The notes beneath the pieces were generated by a model. That model saw only the letters and a program-made list of their open reading frames with translations, was not told the DNA's origin and did no database searches. Positions 14,446-20,326 of a stretch of DNA of 20,326 nucleotides are shown piece by piece. The translations under genes and the position numbers were made by a program. Origin of the DNA: JAFLUQ01 sp964551215 (lineage in GTDB: Bacteria > Bacillota > Clostridia > UMGS1883); assembly GCA_964551215.1 (NCBI GenBank), contig CAZKBV010000030.1, positions 1 to 20,326 of the forward strand, written 5' to 3'. Every line of letters starts with the position of its first letter. The first letter of the stretch is position 1.

Positions 14446-15399
14446 TTGATAGAGGTAAGCAATTTAACAAAGCGTTTCGGGAAAAAGGTGGCCGTCGACA
14501 ACCTGAGCTTCGTTGTCGAGGAAGGGGAAATATTGGGCTTTCTGGGGCCTAACGGCGCCGGAAAATCCACCACAATGAATATAATAACCGGCTATCTCAG
14601 CGCAACCGACGGAGTTGTGAAGGTAAACGGGAAGGATATACTGGACGAGCCCTACGCCGCAAAAAAGAGCATAGGCTATCTTCCCGAGTTTCCGCCCCTC
14701 TACACGGATATGACAGTGGATGAATATCTGGGCTTCGTATATGAGCTTAAGGACGTTAAGCTGAACCGCAGATACCACATTGAGGAAATAAAAAATACCG
14801 TGGGAATTACGGACGTAGGCGGGCGGCGTATCAAAAACCTGAGCAAGGGATACCGCCAGAGAGTGGGTCTTGCCCAAGCCCTTATAGGCAGTCCGGACGT
14901 TCTTGTGCTGGACGAGCCAACCGTAGGGCTTGACCCAAAGCAGATAATCGAGATACGCGGCATGATAAAGGAGCTTTCCAAAAAGCACACCATAATCCTC
15001 AGCAGCCATATACTTACCGAAATAAGCGCCATATGCGGACGGGTGCTTATTATCGACAAGGGAAAAATCGCCGCGGAGGACACCCCCGAGAACCTGTCGA
15101 AGCTTTTGGGCGGCGGCACGGGAGTTACCGCCGTAATAGACGGCGACGAGGAAATTGTCAAGGCGGCTGTTGAAGGCGTGGAGGGCGTAAGCTCGGTTTC
15201 AGCCGAAAACGGGAAATATACCATAAAGGCGGAAGGCGACCTCCGTCGGGAAATTTCCATAGCCGTATCCTCCGCCGGAGGCACTATTGTTGAAATGAAA
15301 ACCGATGAAATGAGCTTGGAGGACATATTTATCAAGCTTACCGAAGGCCGCGAGGAAGAAAAGGAGGGTGAAGCGGATGAAAGCGATATTCAAGCGTGA
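14446..15399 (+). CDS. ABC transporter ATP-binding protein (GldA/CcmA-like)
   Basis: A 317-residue ATPase that would power the adjacent ABC-2 type membrane protein from the cytoplasmic face. It shows Walker A GPNGAGKST (34-42), a Q-loop region replaced by LPEFPPLY (79-86) as is usual for GldA-type ATPases, signature LSKGYRQRVGLAQAL (about 132-146), Walker B VLVLDEPTVGLDP, and the switch His188 in SSHIL. A C-terminal extension of about 100 residues follows the core, as in the ABC-2/Gld group. The start is TTG 14446, supported by GGGGAGG nine bases upstream and by family alignment (MIEVSNLTKRFG); the ATG at 14439 is out of frame. Its end overlaps the next gene by 23 bases. The substrate is unknown. 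Confidence 0.95.
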   Translation: MIEVSNLTKRFGKKVAVDNLSFVVEEGEILGFLGPNGAGKSTTMNIITGYLSATDGVVKVNGKDILDEPYAAKKSIGYLPEFPPLYTDMTVDEYLGFVYELKDVKLNRRYHIEEIKNTVGITDVGGRRIKNLSKGYRQRVGLAQALIGSPDVLVLDEPTVGLDPKQIIEIRGMIKELSKKHTIILSSHILTEISAICGRVLIIDKGKIAAEDTPENLSKLLGGGTGVTAVIDGDEEIVKAAVEGVEGVSSVSAENGKYTIKAEGDLRREISIAVSSAGGTIVEMKTDEMSLEDIFIKLTEGREEEKEGEADESDIQA

Positions 15400-16081
15400 A
15401 ATGCTGGCCTATTTCATTTCTCCCGTGGGATATATTTTCATAGGAGTTTTCGCCGCCATTTCAGGGATATATTTTGACACCTATGTTCTGCGCATGGGCA
15501 TAGGGGATGTAAGCGCGCCGCTCAGAAACAGCCTTGTTGTGCTGGTGCTGCTTATTCCCGTGCTTACAATGAGGCTTATTGCCGAGGAAAGAGGCACAAA
15601 AACCGACCAGCTTCTTTTGACGTCTCCGGTCAGCGTGTGGAGCATAGTTCTCGGCAAGCTGCTGGCGGCGCTGTGCGTTTTCGGAATCGCTATGGCCACC
15701 ACATTCCCCTATGTTGTGATAATAGCCATTCACGGCTCAGCCGTCTGGGGACAGATAATTTCGACATACATAGGCTATGTTCTTTTGGGACTTTGCTTTA
15801 TTTCCATGGGAATCTTCTTTTCGTCTCTCACAGAAAGCCAGATTATAGCTCTTATCGTAACAATGGGAGTGCTTTTGGCGCTGTTCCTTTTTAACAACTT
15901 CATTTCCTCCACAGGTATAACCGTCGTGGACAAGGTTATCGACATCGTTTCGGTTATAAAGCGGTTTTCTCAGTTCACAACGGGAGTTTTGAAAATCGAC
16001 AATGTTTTGTACTATGTCAGCGCGTCGGCGTTGTTTACGTTTCTCACAGTGCGCGGCATAGAAAAACGCCGCTGGAGCTAA
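15377..16081 (+). CDS. ABC-2 type permease (GldF-like)
   Basis: A 234-residue integral membrane protein with about six hydrophobic segments, including YFISPVGYIFIGVFAAISGIYF near the N-terminus and IIALIVTMGVLLALFLFNNF near residue 155. The opening MKAIFKREMLAYFISPVGYIF and the RLIAEERGTKTDQLLLTSPVS stretch are characteristic of the GldF/ABC-2 permease family. ATG 15377 is chosen because AGGAGG at 15362-15367 is nine bases upstream; the in-frame GTG at 15368 is too close. It overlaps the ATPase gene by 23 bases and ends within the ribosome-binding site of the next gene, so the cluster is translationally coupled. It would form the membrane channel or mechanotransmission part of the complex. 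The cargo is not known. Confidence 0.9.
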   Translation: MKAIFKREMLAYFISPVGYIFIGVFAAISGIYFDTYVLRMGIGDVSAPLRNSLVVLVLLIPVLTMRLIAEERGTKTDQLLLTSPVSVWSIVLGKLLAALCVFGIAMATTFPYVVIIAIHGSAVWGQIISTYIGYVLLGLCFISMGIFFSSLTESQIIALIVTMGVLLALFLFNNFISSTGITVVDKVIDIVSVIKRFSQFTTGVLKIDNVLYYVSASALFTFLTVRGIEKRRWS

Positions 16082-16094
16082 GGAGGGAATCGCT

Positions 16095-17555
16095 GTGAAA
16101 AAGATAAACGGACGCCGTTTCAAATACGGCGCAAACAACACTGTTCTTATTGTCGGCGCGGTGGTAATATTCGTGCTTATAAATCTTCTGGCTTCCGCCG
16201 TTTCCGAAAAATTCCCCTCCGCACGGCTGGATCTCACGCGTTCGGGAGTGTTTAAAATAGGAAATACCACAAAGAATGTCCTCGCGGATTTGGACGCAAC
16301 CGGAGACAATGTGACGATTTATTACCTTAAAAACACCGCCGAGGAGGAAATGTACGTTAAGGAGGTAGTGCTTAAATACCTTGCCAACAGCAAAAATCTT
16401 AAATACGAGGTAAAGTATTACGTTAAGGAGCCGAACTTCATGAAGCAGTTCGGGGATATAGGCACCATTACCGAGGGCAGCCTTATCATAACCGACGAGG
16501 AAACAAGCAAGTTTAGGGTCATAGAATACGAGGATATGTTTGAAATATCCCAAGATTATCAAAGCGGCTCCCGACAGGTGGACGCCGGAAACCTTGAAAG
16601 CAAGCTCACCAATGCCCTCGCTTACTGCATAAGCCGAGATGACGTAAAGGCCTACTTTACAACAGGCCACAGGGAGGCAAGCCCCGACGAAATGGCGGGA
16701 GTCCTTCAGGAGGAAAACATTACGGCGGAGCTTTTCGATCTTAAAACAGGCCCCGTTCCCGAGGACTGCGGCATACTTTTCGTTATCTCTCCCGTATATG
16801 ATTTTACCGCGGACGAAATCGACCGCATTGATGAATACATGGACAGAGGCGGCAATATTCAAATCGCCGTGGAGCCGGCGGTGGAGCTTCCACGCCTTCA
16901 GGCGTATCTGGGCGAGTGGGGAGTTACCCTTAACAACGACAATGTTGTGGAAAGCGACCCCCGCTATATGCGTCAGGACAGCCAGACCGGCCTTATTTGG
17001 GTCTATCCGAGAGCCGCCGACACCGATATTACCAAGGATATAAAAGATAAAAACCTCACTGTCAGCGCGATTCTCTGCCGCAGTATATCCGTCAGCGATG
17101 TTCCTACCGAGGAAATAACCCACAGCTCCCTGTTCTATACAACAAAGGAGGGTATATCCTCGGATATCGAAACCGGGGAAAACACGGACGGCACCTTTGA
17201 CCTTGCCGTACAGCTCAGCAAGCCCGCCGGTGAAAATTACGATAAAACAGCCAGAATGATAGTGGCCGGCAGCGCCTCCTTCTGGGGAGTTACCAACTAC
17301 AGCAACATTGTTGACCTTACGGGGCTTCTCAGCGAACCCGCGTTAGGGAACAACAGCTTCTTCGTAAACAGCGTTTACGACATGACCGGCTTAGGCGGAA
17401 CAAAGCTTACAATCGAAAGCAAGAGCCTTAAAAATACCACGCTGGTTATGACGGATCTGCAGCAAAATGTCTACCGCATAATTTTCTGCTACGCGCTTCC
17501 GGGAATCATAATCCTTTTGGGAATCGCGATCTGGCTTAAGCGGCGGCATATGTAA
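16095..17555 (+). CDS. GldG-like auxiliary ABC membrane protein
   Basis: A 486-residue protein with one N-terminal membrane segment (about 14-36), a large extracytoplasmic part, and one C-terminal membrane segment (about 464-481) followed by the basic tail KRRHM. The beginning of the outer part (LTRSGVFKIGNTTKNVLADLDATGDNVTIYYL) and the region AYFTTGHREASP... resemble the ABC-transporter auxiliary domain of GldG-type proteins. GTG 16095 is supported by AGGAGG at 16081-16086, which overlaps the stop of the permease gene. It follows the ATPase and GldF-like permease and is followed by a DUF4340 gene, a recurrent order in many bacteria. Only in Bacteroidota is the Gld system tied to gliding; here a role at the envelope is inferred and the substrate is unknown. 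Confidence 0.88.
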   Translation: MKKINGRRFKYGANNTVLIVGAVVIFVLINLLASAVSEKFPSARLDLTRSGVFKIGNTTKNVLADLDATGDNVTIYYLKNTAEEEMYVKEVVLKYLANSKNLKYEVKYYVKEPNFMKQFGDIGTITEGSLIITDEETSKFRVIEYEDMFEISQDYQSGSRQVDAGNLESKLTNALAYCISRDDVKAYFTTGHREASPDEMAGVLQEENITAELFDLKTGPVPEDCGILFVISPVYDFTADEIDRIDEYMDRGGNIQIAVEPAVELPRLQAYLGEWGVTLNNDNVVESDPRYMRQDSQTGLIWVYPRAADTDITKDIKDKNLTVSAILCRSISVSDVPTEEITHSSLFYTTKEGISSDIETGENTDGTFDLAVQLSKPAGENYDKTARMIVAGSASFWGVTNYSNIVDLTGLLSEPALGNNSFFVNSVYDMTGLGGTKLTIESKSLKNTTLVMTDLQQNVYRIIFCYALPGIIILLGIAIWLKRRHM

Positions 17556-17568
17556 AGGAAATAAATGT

Positions 17569-18930
17569 ATGAGCAGGAATAAAAAATTTATATTAAACGC
17601 CGTCATTGTGGTGCTGATAGTAGGCGTTCTCGGAGCCGGAGTGTATTTTCTTACCCGCCCCGAGGAGGAGCCGAGCCTTAGCGAAATATATACCGACGAC
17701 GATACAATCAAAATATTTTCCGCCGACTCGGCACAGTTTACCCGTACGGAAATAACAAACAGCTCCGGTTCCTACGTTCTGGAAAAAACCGACGGAGCGT
17801 GGAATCTTCAGGGCTTTTCCGGTATAAGCCTTAACGTCAATATGCTGGATAATCTGACCCGTTACTTCGGCGATGTTACAAGCTCGATGCGTGTGGAGGA
17901 AAATCCGGCGGATTTAAGCGCCTACGGTCTGGATTCCCCCTCCGCCGTGGTAAAAATATCAACGACGGACAGGGAAAAAACCTTTAACATAGGAAGCAAA
18001 ACTCCCGACGGCTTAAGCTACTATTTTAATACGGACACTTCCTCCGACGTATATCTTCTGGACAGCGTTTCGGCGGATGTGGCCTTCCTTTCGGCAAGGG
18101 ACTACGCGGACTTAAAGAGCGGCTTTACCGCCGAGGAAGTGACCGATATAAGAATTTCCTCAAAAACCGGAGATGTTTTGCACGTTTCAATGAATTCCGA
18201 CGGACCGAAAGATCAGTACGGCCTTCTCAGCTATTGGCAGATAACCGAGCCTGTAGACAGAAGCGCCTCCAATTCCGACGTATCCTCTTTGCTGGCGTCT
18301 CCGGCGGCGGAAATGGAAAACAGCATCTCCGCAATTATGGCTGACAGCGAGGAAAACCGCCGCGCCTGCGGCTTAGACGAGCCGGAATATACGGTGGAGA
18401 TTAGTGCCGGCGAGAAAATAACCTATTATATAGGCGCCGCCGACGGAGAGTACCGCTATTTCCGCCGTGAAGGGGAAAACTATATACTTCGCGGGGACGA
18501 GAGCGGTATGGCCTTTGTCCGCACCTCCGTTTACGACGTTTCCGAAAAGTATCTCGCCCTTATAGACATTGCCATGCTGGACACAGTGGAAATAAGCTTC
18601 TCCGGACAAAGCACGCTCTTTACCGCCGTGGACGGCGGAGGGGAAAACGCGGCCTTCTATGCCGAAGGCAAGGAGCTGAACCCCGACGATTTCCGCAAGT
18701 TTTACCAGCAGATAATCGCCATAGAGGTAAGCGGAGAGGCGGAAAATCCCGCGTACGAAAATATTGTGGGAACTATTGAATACACCCTCAACACAAAAGA
18801 TAAAATAAAGCTGGAATTTGTCCCCTACGACGAAAGAAATTACGCGGTTTTCGTCAACGGACAGGGACAGTACACCATACTGAAAAAGAACGTAGATAAA
18901 ATTTTCGACTTGTATAAGGAATTTGTATGA
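17569..18930 (+). CDS. Membrane-anchored DUF4340 protein
   Basis: A 453-residue protein with a single N-terminal membrane anchor (about 7-28, after the basic SRNKK) and an otherwise extracytoplasmic, beta-rich body rich in Asp, Ser and Glu. It matches DUF4340 in pattern. Two stretches repeat the same layout: AYGLDSPSAVVKI...FNIGSKTPDG...VYLLDS (about 118-166) and ACGLDEPEYTVEI...YYIGAADGEYRYF...NYILRGD (about 266-310), so the domain is duplicated. ATG 17569 has AAAGGAA upstream and follows the GldG-like stop by 13 bases. DUF4340 proteins commonly accompany Gld-like ABC genes, so it is probably an accessory surface subunit. No enzymatic motif is seen. It ends one base before the next start. 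Confidence 0.85.
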   Translation: MSRNKKFILNAVIVVLIVGVLGAGVYFLTRPEEEPSLSEIYTDDDTIKIFSADSAQFTRTEITNSSGSYVLEKTDGAWNLQGFSGISLNVNMLDNLTRYFGDVTSSMRVEENPADLSAYGLDSPSAVVKISTTDREKTFNIGSKTPDGLSYYFNTDTSSDVYLLDSVSADVAFLSARDYADLKSGFTAEEVTDIRISSKTGDVLHVSMNSDGPKDQYGLLSYWQITEPVDRSASNSDVSSLLASPAAEMENSISAIMADSEENRRACGLDEPEYTVEISAGEKITYYIGAADGEYRYFRREGENYILRGDESGMAFVRTSVYDVSEKYLALIDIAMLDTVEISFSGQSTLFTAVDGGGENAAFYAEGKELNPDDFRKFYQQIIAIEVSGEAENPAYENIVGTIEYTLNTKDKIKLEFVPYDERNYAVFVNGQGQYTILKKNVDKIFDLYKEFV

Positions 18931-18931
18931 T

Positions 18932-20242
18932 ATGTCAGCTAAAATAAAAACAGTCTGCGAAAATTCCATAGCGGAGGAGCTTGGCCTCGAACCGGGGGAC
19001 GAGCTCCTTGCCGTAAACGGCGAGGATATCCACGACGTTCTGGATTACCGCTACCTTATGAATGACGAGCTTATAACTCTCAAAATCCGTACAAAGCAGG
19101 GCAGCGTGGAGGAAATCGAATTTGAAAAGGACGCGTATGACGACTTGGGCGTTGAATTTGAAAGCGGTCTTATGGATAAGGCTCAGCGCTGCGCCAACGC
19201 GTGCATATTCTGCTTCATTGACCAGCTCCCTTCGGGAATGAGAAAAAGCCTTTACTTCAAGGATGACGACACGCGGCTTTCCTTTTTTCAAGGCAACTAC
19301 GTCACACTTACAAATCTTAAGGATGCGGAAATCGACAGGCTTATCCGGCTTCGCGTCAGCCCCATAAATATTTCCGTGCAGGCCATGAATCCGGCTCTGA
19401 GGGTGAAAATGCTGAAAAATCCCCGGGCGGCGAAGCTGCCGGAAATAATGAAGCGTTTCTGCGAAAACGGCATAATCATGAACTGCCAGATAGTTCTCTG
19501 CCCCGGATATAACGACGGAAAAGAGCTGGAACGCTCCATATCCGAGCTTTACGCCATGAAAGAAAACGTCCTCAGCGTTTCCGTAGTGCCTATCGGCCTT
19601 ACGGCTCATCGCAAGGGACTTGCGAAAATGGAGCCTGTGACGGCGCAAAAGGCGGCGGAGCTTGTAAGCCAAATCGAAATCTGGCAGAAAAAAGCCCGCG
19701 CTGAAACGGGACGGGGCTTTGTATATGCCGCCGACGAGCTGTACCTTAGGGCGGAGCTTCCCATTCCGGAGGCCGAAGCCTACGACGGCTATCCCCAGCT
19801 TGAAAACGGCGTAGGGCTTATAGCTTCCCTGCGGGAGGAATTTGCGGCGGCGCTGAAAATGGCGCCTAAGACGGTTCCCCAAAGAAACGTAACCATTGCC
19901 ACAGGCGCGGCGGCCACCGGACTTATGCGGATGTTCGCGTCCATGACGGAGGAAAGATATCCCAACGTAAAGGTCAGGGTCGAAACCGTAATAAATAAGT
20001 TTTTCGGGGAAAGCATAACCGTCGCCGGCCTTCTTTGCGGCTGCGACATAATATCTCAGCTTAAAGGAAAGGATTTGGGCGAGGCGGTTATAATTTCAAA
20101 GGATATGCTCCGTGACGGAACGGATGTGCTTTTGGACGACGTAACCGTCCCCCAGCTTGAGGAAGCGCTTAACACGGCGGTTATTCCTTCGGAAAACGAC
20201 GGCTTTGTTCTGCTTGAAAATATTTTGGGAACGGAAATATAA
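18932..20242 (+). CDS. Radical-SAM DUF512 family protein with N-terminal PDZ-like domain
   Basis: A 436-residue cytoplasmic protein. Residues 1-80 or so (SIAEELGLEPGDELLAVNGEDIHDVLDYRYL) form a PDZ-like domain. RCANACIFCFIDQLP (86-100) carries Cys87, Cys91 and Cys94 in the C-x3-C-x2-C radical-SAM [4Fe-4S] arrangement. The C-terminal half (GLTAHRKGLAKMEPVTAQKA, TIATGAAATGLMRMF...) is DUF512. The family's biochemical role is not established; in Firmicutes the gene is often near der/engA. ATG 18932 with AAGGA at 18916-18920 is preferred to an in-frame TTG at 18923, which is only two bases from that site. It follows the DUF4340 gene by one base and so is probably the last gene of the transcript, although its link to the ABC complex may be only genomic. 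Confidence 0.92.
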   Translation: MSAKIKTVCENSIAEELGLEPGDELLAVNGEDIHDVLDYRYLMNDELITLKIRTKQGSVEEIEFEKDAYDDLGVEFESGLMDKAQRCANACIFCFIDQLPSGMRKSLYFKDDDTRLSFFQGNYVTLTNLKDAEIDRLIRLRVSPINISVQAMNPALRVKMLKNPRAAKLPEIMKRFCENGIIMNCQIVLCPGYNDGKELERSISELYAMKENVLSVSVVPIGLTAHRKGLAKMEPVTAQKAAELVSQIEIWQKKARAETGRGFVYAADELYLRAELPIPEAEAYDGYPQLENGVGLIASLREEFAAALKMAPKTVPQRNVTIATGAAATGLMRMFASMTEERYPNVKVRVETVINKFFGESITVAGLLCGCDIISQLKGKDLGEAVIISKDMLRDGTDVLLDDVTVPQLEEALNTAVIPSENDGFVLLENILGTEI

Positions 20243-20246
20243 CCTA

Positions 20247-20323
20247 CGCGGGGATGTCCCCGCGGGCTACGATCGTTCGCAAGCTCCGTTTCAAGCAAGC
20301 TTTATGGAGCGTTGCTCCGATTT
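20247..20323 (+). terminator. Two hairpins after the DUF512 gene, possible terminator
   Basis: CGCGGGGA (20247-20254) and TCCCCGCG (20257-20264) form a perfect 8-bp stem five bases after the stop, but without a T tract. A second stem, GGAGC-GTT-GCTCC (20306-20318), is followed by GATTTAAA at the window end. GCTCC at 20283-20287 could compete for the GGAGC. The window ends before a U-tract could be confirmed. Confidence 0.45.
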
Positions 20324-20326
20324 AAA

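Overview
The window reads as a chromosomal segment of a low-to-mid GC anaerobic Firmicute of class Clostridia. A gut or rumen Oscillospirales-like bacterium is my best guess, but no rRNA is present to fix taxonomy. Support comes from strong AGGAGG ribosome-binding sites, GTG and TTG starts, pyruvate phosphate dikinase, a Zn-cysteine type HisRS next to aspS, and a radical-SAM DUF512 protein.

Region 1 (1-~2600) is the end of an integrated mobile element. It holds the 3' end of one serine recombinase, a small catalytic-domain-less recombinase-like protein, and a complete large serine recombinase, all on + and almost without gaps. After a strong hairpin terminator comes a non-coding end with three clear and one weak ~22-bp direct repeats. 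The element abuts the 3' end of rlmD (rumA), a known attachment gene for some streptococcal elements. A 12-bp palindrome with a 2-bp centre in the last codons of rlmD is a candidate crossover site.

Region 2 (2595-5949, minus) holds a GH13 maltodextrin hydrolase followed by the rlmD 23S rRNA methyltransferase. Region 3 (5950-6384) is non-coding and rich in hairpins, with the ppdK terminator and an AT-rich palindrome upstream of the GH13 gene. Region 4 (6385-10754, minus) holds ppdK and a large unrecognised protein that resembles a divergent glycoside hydrolase. Region 5 (10755-14229) is a divergent promoter region, then hisS and aspS on +.

Region 6 (14405-20242, +) is a tight cluster. It encodes an ABC ATPase, an ABC-2 type permease, a GldG-like auxiliary membrane protein, a membrane-anchored DUF4340 protein with an internal duplication, and a PDZ/radical-SAM/DUF512 protein. 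The first four probably form one Gld-type ABC complex at the membrane; the fifth is probably co-transcribed. No tRNA, rRNA or CRISPR array was seen. The most unusual material is the recombinase module, its middle gene, the repeat array and the junction with rlmD.
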